This document shows, in pieces, positions 43,679 through 54,039 of a stretch of 64,000 nt of DNA. Both the position numbers and the translations under genes were made by a program. A model generated the notes under the pieces. The model saw nothing but the letters and a program-made list of their open reading frames with translations, was not told the origin of the DNA and searched no databases. The stretch's first letter is position 1. Every line of letters begins with the position of its first letter. This DNA comes from an uncultured Collinsella sp. (GTDB lineage: Bacteria > Actinomycetota > Coriobacteriia > Coriobacteriales > Coriobacteriaceae), in the NCBI GenBank assembly GCA_958354105.1, contig CATWVA010000008.1, forward strand, positions 1 through 64,000. Direction: 5' to 3'.

Positions 43679-43719
43679 AAAACCTGCCAAAACAAACCTG
43701 TCCCTTTTTGGCAGGTTTT
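43679..43719. repeat. PAL-D1 palindromic repeat
   Basis: AAAACCTGCCAAAA CAAACCTGTCCC TTTTTGGCAGGTTTT. Loop contains the same CCTGTCCC core as PAL-A. It overlaps the stop codon of the moaC-mobB gene (43718-43720). Confidence 0.8.
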
Positions 43720-45025
43720 AGGCCAGATAATCTTGGATAAGATCGCAGATGGCCCGGGCGTCGTTGATGTTGATGGCTCGGGTCGCAAAGCCGGCATCGA
43801 AGGCCTGGCGCGCCAGGGCCTCGTTGCAGGCAAGCGCCAGCGTGCGACCGTCAACAAGGTCGAGTGAGCTCTTGCCGCGCAGACGGTCGACACCCGATCG
43901 CGCGACCACGATGTTGTCGAAGCCCTCGGTCTTGTAGCCCTCGATGATCACCACGTCGACATCGTTGTAGCGCGACAGCAGCTCGCGCGCGGGCATCTCG
44001 TCCTCCTCGCGCGTGTCGGCGTACTCCGCCCAGCGCGTGGCGCAGATGAGGCCCACGTGCTTGGATCCGGCCTGGTGATGACGCCAGGTGTCCTTAGCGG
44101 GCACGTCGATATCAAAGCCGTGGTGCCCGTGATGCTTGAGCGAACCCACGCGCAGGCCGCGGCGGGTGAGCTCGGCAATGACCTTCTCGACGAGCGTGGT
44201 CTTGCCCGAGTTTTGGTAGCCGATAAACGCGATCGCGGGGACGGCCGGGGTCAGGGCCGCAGGCGCGACGGCGACGGGTGCGCTCGCGATCGCGGCACCG
44301 TCAGCGGCCACGGCCTCAGCAGCAGCGGCCTGACGCTCTGAACGATCCCACACGCCCGAGCGGCCACCTTCCTTGTGCAACAGGCGCACGTCGACAATCT
44401 CCATGCCGCGATCGACGGCCTTGCACATGTCATAGATCGTTAGGCACGCGGCACTCGCGCCGGTCAGGGCCTCCATCTCGATACCCGTCTTGCCCGTCAC
44501 GCCCGCCGTAACCAGTACGTGAAAGCCAACCTGCCCGTCCGCGCGCGCCGGCGCCCAGCCCTCGGGCACGTCCTCGGCCGGCGTCCCCGCCGCAGCGATG
44601 GGCGCAATGTCGCACTTGCTCTTGGTAATGAGCAACGGATGGCACATGGGAATGATGTCGCTCGTGCGTTTGATGGCCATAATGCCCGCCACGCGCGCGC
44701 AGGCAAGCACGTCGCCCTTTTTGGCGCGGTCCTGCAGCACCATGGCCTGCGTCTCGGGATGCATGAGGATGGTGCCCTCGGCGATGGCGGTGCGATGGGT
44801 CTCGGCCTTGTCGGACACGTCAACCATGCGTACCTCGCCCTTGGCGTCCACGTGCGTCAGCTCGTCGCGACGGGCGTCGCGGGCGTCACGGACGGGCTCA
44901 GTGGCAGCACTGGCAGTCGGCTGCGCGCCTGTAACGGCATCGCTGGACGCAGCCGTGACTTTGTGGGCAGACATCGCGGCCCTGCGAGCGGCCTTGGTGG
45001 CATCGGCGTACCTGCTCTTGGCCAT
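43718..45025 (-). CDS. moaC-mobB: MoaC-MobB fusion, molybdenum cofactor synthesis
   Basis: 435 residues. A low-complexity Ala-rich N-terminal extension of about 55 residues leads into MoaC (MVDVSDKAETHRTAIAEG, MCHPLLITK, GKTGIEMEALTGASAACLTIYDMCKA), which makes cyclic pyranopterin monophosphate from MoaA's product. An Ala/Pro linker near 240-265 joins it to MobB, a P-loop GTPase (GYQNSGKTTL; LKHHGHHGFDID) that assists the guanylyltransferase MobA. The two steps are at opposite ends of the pathway, so the fusion is unusual. Start ATG 45025 with GGAGG upstream, four bases after the moaA stop. Confidence 0.93.
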   Translation of the reverse strand: MAKSRYADATKAARRAAMSAHKVTAASSDAVTGAQPTASAATEPVRDARDARRDELTHVDAKGEVRMVDVSDKAETHRTAIAEGTILMHPETQAMVLQDRAKKGDVLACARVAGIMAIKRTSDIIPMCHPLLITKSKCDIAPIAAAGTPAEDVPEGWAPARADGQVGFHVLVTAGVTGKTGIEMEALTGASAACLTIYDMCKAVDRGMEIVDVRLLHKEGGRSGVWDRSERQAAAAEAVAADGAAIASAPVAVAPAALTPAVPAIAFIGYQNSGKTTLVEKVIAELTRRGLRVGSLKHHGHHGFDIDVPAKDTWRHHQAGSKHVGLICATRWAEYADTREEDEMPARELLSRYNDVDVVIIEGYKTEGFDNIVVARSGVDRLRGKSSLDLVDGRTLALACNEALARQAFDAGFATRAININDARAICDLIQDYLA

Positions 45026-45029
45026 ATGA

Positions 45030-46085
45030 TCATCCTCCGATTTGGGACATAAATCGTTGCGTGCCCTCAATTATCGCGTGTTCCTGCGGTTTGTGGGCCA
45101 CGGCATCGCGCCAAATCGAAAGTACCTGCATATCATCACCACGGCGCAGGGCGTCGCGCACCGAATACTCGGCATCGCTGAACAGGCACGGACGCACGTT
45201 TCCGTCGGCCGTCAGGCGCAGACGGTTGCAATTCGCACAAAAATGATTGGACATGGCGCTAATGAAGCCAACCGTTCCCGCCGCGCCCGGAAAGTGCCAA
45301 TAGCGCGCAGGACCCGCGCCGGCAGGAGCGTCGTTGATGTCGAGCGGCTCGAGCTCGCCCAGTCCCGCCGCGGCGGCCCCGGCATTGATGCGCTCCCGCA
45401 GCTCGTCGCTCGGAACGGTATCGCTCGCGTCCCACAGCTCGGGATTGAGCGCGGGCGCGTGCGGGTCCACGGCGCAATGCGAGCTCGTGTGCTCGTCGCC
45501 AATGGGCATGTATTCGATAAAGCGCAGGTGGATGGGGCGGTCGAGCGTGAGCCGCGCGAGGGCCGCCACATCCTGTTTGAGCCGGCGCACAACAACGCAG
45601 TTCACCTTAACGGGCTCAAAGCCCCAAGCCAGCGCCGCGTCGATGCCAGCCATGGTCTGCTCGAGCCGACCCAGGCGCGTAATCTTTCCAAAGAGCGAGG
45701 GGTCGAGTGTGTCGAGCGAAATGTTGACGCGGTTAAGCCCAGCATCTTTGAGCTGCGGTGCCAGCTTGGGCAGCAGGGCGCCGTTGGTGGTGAGCGAGAT
45801 GTCCTCGATCTGCGGAATCGCGCGGATGTCGCGAATAAGCGGAATAATACGGCGGCTGACCAGCGGCTCGCCGCCCGTCAGGCGTACGCGGCGAATGCCC
45901 TCCCCCGCCACCAAGCGCACAAAGCGGGCAATCTCCTCGGCGCTGAGAAGCTCATCGTGTGCGCGGGGTGCCACGCCATCGGCCGGCATGCAGTAAATGC
46001 AACGGAAATTGCACTTGTCGGTAACGGCAATGCGCAGGTAGTTGATATCGCGGCCAAAGCCGTCATGTTGCACGTGCCCGTCCAC
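45030..46085 (-). CDS. moaA: GTP 3',8-cyclase, radical SAM
   Basis: 351 residues. N-terminal radical-SAM cluster C25/C29/C32 (CNFRCIYC), C-terminal second cluster (CANCNRLRL ... RPCLF) that binds GTP, and the functionally required terminal Gly-Gly. First committed step of molybdopterin synthesis. Start is GTG with GAGGGGAGGG upstream. Coupled to moaC-mobB; no other moa/mob gene in the window. Confidence 0.96.
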   Translation of the reverse strand: MDGHVQHDGFGRDINYLRIAVTDKCNFRCIYCMPADGVAPRAHDELLSAEEIARFVRLVAGEGIRRVRLTGGEPLVSRRIIPLIRDIRAIPQIEDISLTTNGALLPKLAPQLKDAGLNRVNISLDTLDPSLFGKITRLGRLEQTMAGIDAALAWGFEPVKVNCVVVRRLKQDVAALARLTLDRPIHLRFIEYMPIGDEHTSSHCAVDPHAPALNPELWDASDTVPSDELRERINAGAAAAGLGELEPLDINDAPAGAGPARYWHFPGAAGTVGFISAMSNHFCANCNRLRLTADGNVRPCLFSDAEYSVRDALRRGDDMQVLSIWRDAVAHKPQEHAIIEGTQRFMSQIGG

Positions 46086-46217
46086 GCAGCCCTCCCCTCA
46101 CGCGGCGTTTTATTCTTCGGAAAACATAATACCCCACGGGAGAATCATGCCGACACCCGTACGACAGGACAAGTCGCTTCGAGCAAAACGGACTTTCCAA
46201 GCCCATCCTCAGCATAC

Positions 46218-46283
46218 AAACCATCACAACATTCGATGCTTTTCCCGATTTTGGCAAAAAACGTCGAATGTTGTGATGGTTTG
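46218..46283. repeat. PAL-B1 palindromic repeat
   Basis: 66 bases identical to PAL-B2 at 47460-47525. Arms AAACCATCACAACATTCGA with complement; centre TTTTCCCGATTTTGGCAAAA. Lies 37 bases beyond the stop of the DUF559-like gene. Confidence 0.92.
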
Positions 46284-46320
46284 CCTGCCCACGGCACCCC
46301 GCAGAAGGGCCAAAGCGCCC

Positions 46321-47358
46321 CTAAAGGCCGCCGTCCCAGTGCCGAATCACGAATTCTCGCAGGTCGTTCTGCCGCTTTTGGAACGCTTCGCTTCGGTCGC
46401 ACTTAAGGCCTATCGCAAGCGCGATGGCGTTCATCGCCCGGTGCAATTGCAGCTGATGGGCAAACTGAGTCCCGGTGAGGACGATCATCCTAAAGCCCAG
46501 CGCGCTCAGCACAGTCATACGCTCCGCATCCGACGCGCTGCGCTGTTTATCAAGATGGTCCGAGCCGTTGTATTCAATCCCCGTACCACTCGCAGGCGCA
46601 TATACGTCGATCTCGAAATACCCGGCCTTTGCGAGATACTTGAACTCGCTGGGAACATCGACCCGATGGTTGAGCTCGATCTTGACGTATCCCAGCCCTC
46701 CCTGAGAACGTTTTGCTACGACCATGATTGCGGTGGCCGTCTCCATAGGCGACCGCGCGCCATCGTGCACGCGCTTGAGCACGGCGGCCGCGCGTATGGC
46801 CCCCTGACGAGATCGGTTCTCATTGCAATAAGCAATCAAGTCGGCAACGGTATACCTCTGCCCCATCTCGATATAATCGCCTGTCGACAGATGATTCAAA
46901 TGGTATCGGGCACAGATTTCGTAGCCATATTCCAGCTGCTCGGGCTCGCTCATCCACGAACCCGCTTGGACAAAGCACATGACCTCATCAACCACTAGAA
47001 GGCCCTCCGCCACCTCGATAAGATGGCCTGGGGGTACCGGCGCCCCAAACACGTGGCACCTAAATCCAGCCGGCGTCGAGCGCTCAAAATCGAAGTTGAC
47101 GAGCGTATCGATATGATCGAGCTCTTCTCGTGGAATACCAAGCGAAACCAGATAGTCGGTAACGATCCCAACTGCCGTTGAAGCCCTCAGCCCCTTGGCA
47201 TCGAGTCCCAATTTGGGCAGGCTCGCAGCCGGCTCCGCCTCGCTAGCAAGCGAGTCCTCATCGTATAGGCCGCTTGCTCGCGAGAGCGGCTCGGACGGGC
47301 GCGCCACGTTGTGGTACAGCCAGGCAGTCTTATGGGACAGGACAATCGGCAGGTCCAT
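46321..47358 (-). CDS. DUF559/Vsr-like predicted nuclease-fold protein
   Basis: 345 residues, soluble. The C-terminal third resembles DUF559 (PD-(D/E)XK, Vsr-like) with SPMETATAIM (E206), YFEIDVYAP (D251), GIEYNGSDH (E262, H268) and a final GFRMIVLTGTQ strand. The N-terminal part has a helical domain ending near 195 with a possible winged-helix character, as in AbiEi-type proteins. Whether it cuts DNA is unknown; it may be regulatory. It is bracketed by two identical 66-base palindromes (PAL-B1, PAL-B2), 1.3 kb apart. Start ATG 47358. Confidence 0.75.
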   Translation of the reverse strand: MDLPIVLSHKTAWLYHNVARPSEPLSRASGLYDEDSLASEAEPAASLPKLGLDAKGLRASTAVGIVTDYLVSLGIPREELDHIDTLVNFDFERSTPAGFRCHVFGAPVPPGHLIEVAEGLLVVDEVMCFVQAGSWMSEPEQLEYGYEICARYHLNHLSTGDYIEMGQRYTVADLIAYCNENRSRQGAIRAAAVLKRVHDGARSPMETATAIMVVAKRSQGGLGYVKIELNHRVDVPSEFKYLAKAGYFEIDVYAPASGTGIEYNGSDHLDKQRSASDAERMTVLSALGFRMIVLTGTQFAHQLQLHRAMNAIALAIGLKCDRSEAFQKRQNDLREFVIRHWDGGL

Positions 47359-47459
47359 GAGCCCTCCAATGGAGTCGGATAACCAACCTTATTCCCCTGC
47401 CCACGGGTCCGCACACCTTCGTGCGCAAGAAAGCGATTCCACCCGATCGGATGGTAGGA

Positions 47460-47525
47460 AAACCATCACAACATTCGATGCTTTTCCCGATTTTGGCAAA
47501 AAACGTCGAATGTTGTGATGGTTTG
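47460..47525. repeat. PAL-B2 palindromic repeat
   Basis: Identical to PAL-B1 over 66 bases, same orientation. Unlike all other copies it does not follow a stop codon; it lies between two divergent genes, on the 5' side of the DUF559-like gene. Confidence 0.92.
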
Positions 47526-47604
47526 AGGCTAGGTGAGGGGCATGGAGGGGTCAAAGCATCGTGCTTGGAGCGTGACTATTTTCGCCCCGCCGCCAACACA
47601 AACC

Positions 47605-47635
47605 TTGACTCTACAATCGTTGTAGGGTTTTCACT
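47605..47635 (+). promoter_or_regulatory. MerR-type promoter of MATE gene
   Basis: -35 TTGACT (47605-47610), a 19-base spacer carrying the dyad CTACAA TCG TTGTAG, and a -10-like TTCACT (47630-47635). The overlong spacer with a central dyad is the hallmark of MerR-family activation by DNA twisting. Confidence 0.7.
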
Positions 47636-47675
47636 ACACTGGTACGTAAACAGACCAAGCCAGAAAGCCCCGCCC

Positions 47676-49022
47676 ATGGAACACGACCTCACACGCGGCA
47701 ATGTCCTTAAGACCATCGCGGTCTTTGCCCTGCCCTATATGCTCTCGTACTTTTTGCAGATGCTCTACGGCATGGCCGACCTGTACATGATGGGGCAGTT
47801 TAGCGGCGCCGCCGGCATCACCGCCGTGGGCAACGGCGCGCAGACGCTCTATATCATTACCGTGACGCTCGTGGGCCTGGCCATGGGAACGACGGTTATC
47901 GTCGGCCACGCCGTGGGCTCGCGCCGCTTCGACCGCGCCGAGACCGCCATCGGCAACACCATCACGCTCTTTATGGGTGTCTCGGTGGTGCTGGCCGCTA
48001 TCTTGCTCGCACTGTGCCCGCAGATCGTGGCGCTCATTGGCACGCCGGCCGAGGCGGTCGAAGGCACCGCCGCCTACCTGCGCATTTGCTTTATGGGCAT
48101 TCCGTTTATCGCCGCATACAACATTCTTTCGGCCATCTTTCGCGGGCTGGGCGATTCGCGCTCGCCCATGTACGTGATTGGCGTGGCATGTATCATCAAC
48201 ATCGCGCTTGATTTTCTGTTTATCGGCCACATGGGGCTCGGCCCCGTGGGCGCGGCGCTCGGCACGGTGACCGCGCAGACGGCGAGCGTGGCCCTCGCGC
48301 TCGTGTGGCTCAAGAGCCGTCGCACAAACATCCACGTTAAGCGCAGCGACCTGCGCCCCCAGCCCGAGGTGCTCGGCAGCATTCTTAAGATCGGCGTGCC
48401 CGTGGCCGTGCAGGACGGCTGCATCCAGGTGGCGTTTATGTTCATCACCGTCATCGCCAACCACCGCGGCCTGGTCGACGCCGCCGCCGTGGGCCTGGTC
48501 GAAAAGATGATCAGCTTTTTGTTTATCGTGCCGAGTTCTATGGGCGCTACCGTCAGCGCGCTCACGGCGCAAAACGCCGGCGCGGGCAAGGGCGACCGCG
48601 CGCGTCAGGTGCTCAAGGATGCCATGACCATCTCGGTGGTGTACGGCTGCCTGATCACGGTGCTGATGTGGCTGGTGGCGCCGGCGTTTATCGGCTTTTT
48701 TGCCAAGGACGCTGCAGTAGTCGCCGCCGGTACCGGCTATATGCGCAGCTACATTTTCGACGCGATCTTTGCCGGCATCCACATTTGCTTTAGCGGCTTT
48801 TTCGCTGCGTATGGCAAGAGCTACATCGGCTTTGCGCACAACGTGCTGGCTGTGGTACTCATTCGCGTACCCGGTGCATGGCTGCTGTCGAACGCCTATT
48901 CCGACACGTTGTTTCCCATGGGCATCGCCTCGCCGTGCGGGTCCATTCTGTCGGCGGTCATTTGCGTGATTGCATTTACCGTACTCAACCGCCGCGGGGC
49001 TTTTGACAAGTTGGTGGCGTAG
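47676..49022 (+). CDS. MATE family multidrug efflux pump
   Basis: 448 residues, 12 predicted membrane helices in two related halves. Signature features: ADLYMMGQFSG near the N-terminus, GTTVIVGHAVGSRR, and NIALDFLFIGHMGLGPVGAALGT. Exports cationic drugs or metabolites driven by H+ or Na+. Start is ATG 47676; 255 bases of upstream in-frame sequence cross a palindrome and the promoter and are not coding. Controlled by a MerR-type promoter; a fragment of what may have been the regulator follows directly. Confidence 0.92.
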   Translation: MEHDLTRGNVLKTIAVFALPYMLSYFLQMLYGMADLYMMGQFSGAAGITAVGNGAQTLYIITVTLVGLAMGTTVIVGHAVGSRRFDRAETAIGNTITLFMGVSVVLAAILLALCPQIVALIGTPAEAVEGTAAYLRICFMGIPFIAAYNILSAIFRGLGDSRSPMYVIGVACIINIALDFLFIGHMGLGPVGAALGTVTAQTASVALALVWLKSRRTNIHVKRSDLRPQPEVLGSILKIGVPVAVQDGCIQVAFMFITVIANHRGLVDAAAVGLVEKMISFLFIVPSSMGATVSALTAQNAGAGKGDRARQVLKDAMTISVVYGCLITVLMWLVAPAFIGFFAKDAAVVAAGTGYMRSYIFDAIFAGIHICFSGFFAAYGKSYIGFAHNVLAVVLIRVPGAWLLSNAYSDTLFPMGIASPCGSILSAVICVIAFTVLNRRGAFDKLVA

Positions 49023-49120
49023 CGGGGCAACGCGAGATTGCCCTGATCGATGACATCATCAGCGACGACCCGGCAACCTACGTGACGCAGATCACGGTGC
49101 CGGTTGCCCCAGCAAAGTAA
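49023..49120 (+). pseudogene. C-terminal remnant of a MerR/GyrI-like regulator
   Basis: In a different frame from the pump, 49025-49120 encodes GQREIALIDDIISDDPATYV followed by TQITVPVAPAK and a stop. An ending like YVTQITVPV is typical of the GyrI-like effector domain of MerR and related regulators. No start, no HTH part remains: the rest has been deleted up to the pump's stop codon. This fits the MerR-type promoter of the pump. Identification rests on a 32-residue stretch, so moderate. Confidence 0.5.
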
Positions 49121-49158
49121 GAACCGCCCGGAAGGCATCGTGCTTCCGGGCGGTTCTT
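49119..49158. terminator. Bidirectional terminator between MATE and ligA
   Basis: AAGAACCGCCCGGAAG GCATCGTG CTTCCGGGCGGTTCTT, perfect stem with A-run and TTCTT ends, serving convergent genes. Confidence 0.85.
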
Positions 49159-49177
49159 CAATTTGGTTATCGACGCC

Positions 49178-51439
<2,262 letters not shown>

Positions 51440-51591
51440 CTAGAGTACCACCGGTCACCATGGCGCCGAATAGCGGTCTCAAACCGCACCGAATCGGCAG
51501 CCGCCGAACCGGGATGGATCGCGCGATCAAACCATGCCCTTGCCATTTCCAAATGATTCGTTTTCCTCTGTCCCAACGGATCAATAGGAAA

Positions 51592-51632
51592 AGAGGGGGC
51601 TGTCCCGCGTTGGCGGAACAGCCCCCCCCTCT
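51592..51632 (-). terminator. Terminator of htrA
   Basis: Minus strand: AGAGGGGGGGGCTGTTCC, loop, GGGACAGCCCCCTCT then TTTCC. One arm contains a run of eight G or C, so arms may differ in length between strains. Confidence 0.8.
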
Positions 51633-51657
51633 GGCTCGATATGTGCGAAACGGCTCG

Positions 51658-53118
51658 TTAGAAACCCTGACCGTTGCCCTGACCCTGACCTTGCTGGCCC
51701 AGCAGCTCCTCCAGGTACTGGCGCAGCTGCTCGTCGGTAATACCGCCGTTGCCGGTGTCGGTCGAACTGTCGTCCTGCTGCTGGTTCTGCAGCTCCTCGT
51801 CGGAGCCCAGCTCGACGGTGACCTTCTTCTCTTCCTTGCCGCGCATGAGCGTGATCTCGACCTTCTCACCCACCTCGTGGCTGCGCAGTGCGATGATCAG
51901 GCCATCGGCGCTCGAAATCTCATCGTCGCCCAGCTTGGTGATGACGTCGCCCTCCTGAATGCCGGCCTTGGCGGCAGGACCATCCTCAACGACGCTCGCC
52001 ACATACGCGCCGCTATCGGTGCTCAACTTGTTGGTGCGGGCGTTAAGCGCATTGACGCTCGAAAGCGTAGCGCCCATGTACGGATGCACCGGCGTCTTAC
52101 CGTCGATGATCTGGTCGGCAATGTTCTTGGCGTAGTTAACCGGAATGGCAAAACCCACGCCCGAGCTGGAGCCCGAGTAGCTCTCGATAAGCGAGTTGAT
52201 ACCCACAAGCTCGCCATTGTCGTTGACGAGCGCGCCGCCGGAGTTGCCCGGATTGATGGCGGCATCGGTCTGGATCATGTTGGCATAGATGGTGTTGCCG
52301 CTGGTAGAGCTCATGGCCGTGGAGCGATACAGCGCCGAGACGATACCGGTGGAGACAGACTGTTCGTTGCCGAAGGGCGAGCCGATCGCCATGACCCACT
52401 CGCCCACGTTGAGCTTGGAGGAATCACCAATCTCAATCGGCGTGAGCTTGGAGGCGTCGGCGTCCTTGAGCTTGATGACGGCCAGGTCGCTCGAAGCGTC
52501 GTTGCCCACGAACTCGGCCTCGTAGGTGGTGCCGTCGTCCATGGTCACCACGTACTGGTCATAGCCATCGACCACGTGGTTGTTGGTGAGGATATGGCCC
52601 TCGGTATCGAGCACCACGCCCGAACCGACGCTGCCCGAGTTGTTCGACTCGTCGGCAGACTGCGAAAGCGAGCCATTCTGGCCGCCGCTCGACGTGGCGG
52701 TGATGGAAACGACGGAGGGCAGGGCCTTGGCAGAAACGGCCTCGGCCAACGTGGTGTCCTCGGAGTCGATCGTAATCTTTTGCGTCGACGAACCCGAAGC
52801 GCCCGCCGTCACGGCATTCTTGCCGCCACCGATATCGAGCGTACCGCTCATAATGAGCGCAATGACCAGCAGGGCGCCACAGGCGCAACCGGCGAGTGCC
52901 GTAATAAAGATCGGCAGCTTTTTGGTCTTGGTCTTGACCACCGTGTGCTTGTTCACGACCTGCGCACCGCCCAGCGGCTGGCCGGTCTGTGTGTCATAGG
53001 CCTGCACGTAGGGAATGTTGCTACCGGCAGGCGTCGACTCCACCTGCACGCGCGGCTGCTGCTGAGTCTCGCCGGCATTGCCAACATCCTGGGGACGCTG
53101 GGAATCGTTCTCGCTCAT
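51658..53118 (-). CDS. htrA: HtrA/DegP-type membrane-anchored serine protease
   Basis: 486 residues. A cytoplasmic N-terminal region of about 65 residues, one membrane helix (68-91), an extracytoplasmic trypsin-like domain with triad H181 (TNNHVVDG), D211 (SSDLAVIKL) and S293 (GNSGGAL), one PDZ domain (YMGATLSSVNA ... EGDVITKLGDDEI) and a Gln/Gly-rich tail (GQQGQGQGNGQGF). Quality-control protease at the cell surface. Start is ATG 53118 with AAAGGA upstream. Confidence 0.95.
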   Translation of the reverse strand: MSENDSQRPQDVGNAGETQQQPRVQVESTPAGSNIPYVQAYDTQTGQPLGGAQVVNKHTVVKTKTKKLPIFITALAGCACGALLVIALIMSGTLDIGGGKNAVTAGASGSSTQKITIDSEDTTLAEAVSAKALPSVVSITATSSGGQNGSLSQSADESNNSGSVGSGVVLDTEGHILTNNHVVDGYDQYVVTMDDGTTYEAEFVGNDASSDLAVIKLKDADASKLTPIEIGDSSKLNVGEWVMAIGSPFGNEQSVSTGIVSALYRSTAMSSTSGNTIYANMIQTDAAINPGNSGGALVNDNGELVGINSLIESYSGSSSGVGFAIPVNYAKNIADQIIDGKTPVHPYMGATLSSVNALNARTNKLSTDSGAYVASVVEDGPAAKAGIQEGDVITKLGDDEISSADGLIIALRSHEVGEKVEITLMRGKEEKKVTVELGSDEELQNQQQDDSSTDTGNGGITDEQLRQYLEELLGQQGQGQGNGQGF

Positions 53119-53283
53119 AGCTGCGATCCTTTCGTCAAATAACCAAAGGCCCGCCAAACACGTGGCGGGCCATCATTGTTCACGTTGAGTTGTACCCCAA
53201 TATGCGGGCGTACGTGTACGAGAACGCAATCTTTTAGGAAGGCTTAAGTTCTGCTGCAAACTCGAAAGGAGCCCGCACCTGCG

Positions 53284-53326
53284 TCAAAACCACCACAAAG
53301 GTGTCTGTCCCCTTTGTGGTGGAAAT
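53284..53326. repeat. PAL-A6 palindromic repeat
   Basis: AAAACCACCACAAAGGTG TCTGTCCC CTTTGTGGTGGAAAT; it abuts the stop codon of the GlnR-like gene (53327-53329). Confidence 0.85.
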
Positions 53327-53989
53327 CTAGTCCTTAAACAGATAGCCCACGCCGCGGACGGTGGTGATGTGTGCCGCGATCTGCGGGCCCACCTTGGAGC
53401 GGATGCGTCGAATGTGCACGTCGACGGTGCGCGTGCCGCCGCAGTACTCAAAGCCCCACACGCGGTGCAGCAGTACCTCGCGGCTGTAGGCGCGGTTGGG
53501 GTGCGTCGCCAAAAAGCTCAGCAGCGAGTACTCCATCAGCGTCAGGTCGATGGGCTCGTTATCGAGTGTCACCTGGTAGGTAGCCAGGTTAATCTCGAGG
53601 TTATCGATATTGAGCACATCGTCGGCGGTGACGGTCTCCTCCTCGCCCATCAGGCGCTGCGCGCGAGCCTTGAGCTCATTGGGCGTCGCCGTGGGGCATA
53701 CAAAGTCGGCATGCGCGTGATTCGGCAGGCGCAGGGTGCCGAGCGCCTCGTCGTCGACGATCACCAGCATGGGGACACCGCCGCGATCGTCAAGCCACTT
53801 GGCAATCTGATCGATGCGGTCGCTGCGGATGCCATCGGAATCGAGGATCAGCAGGTCAAAGTCATGCGCCGCAGTCGGCGAATCGGGAGTGGCCAGGCTC
53901 ACCTCGACACCCAGGGTGGTCGTCAGGCTGCGGGCAAACTCGTGGAAGCGCGTCGTGCGCGCCATGAACAGGGCACTCTTTTCGGACAT
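53327..53989 (-). CDS. GlnR-like orphan OmpR-family regulator
   Basis: 220 residues: an N-terminal receiver-like domain with D50 (DFDLLILDSDG) but without the usual acidic pocket or following conserved Lys set, and a C-terminal OmpR winged helix (LTLMEYSLLSFLATHPNRAY, EYCGGTRTVDVHIRRIRSK). No histidine kinase lies nearby. This is the plan of actinobacterial GlnR, an atypical response regulator of nitrogen genes, and the gene directly follows the GlnA-like gene on the same strand (50-base gap). Assignment to GlnR is inference. Start ATG 53989, with GGAGG upstream. Stop abuts PAL-A6. Confidence 0.82.
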   Translation of the reverse strand: MSEKSALFMARTTRFHEFARSLTTTLGVEVSLATPDSPTAAHDFDLLILDSDGIRSDRIDQIAKWLDDRGGVPMLVIVDDEALGTLRLPNHAHADFVCPTATPNELKARAQRLMGEEETVTADDVLNIDNLEINLATYQVTLDNEPIDLTLMEYSLLSFLATHPNRAYSREVLLHRVWGFEYCGGTRTVDVHIRRIRSKVGPQIAAHITTVRGVGYLFKD

Positions 53990-54039
53990 ATCGGCCTCCA
54001 AAGAAATGAGCTCAATCGTACTGGAACAAGCCAGCGCGA

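Noticed and set aside
51620..51630. Poly(C) tract as a phase-variation site
   Set aside because: It is part of the htrA terminator stem, not in a coding region.
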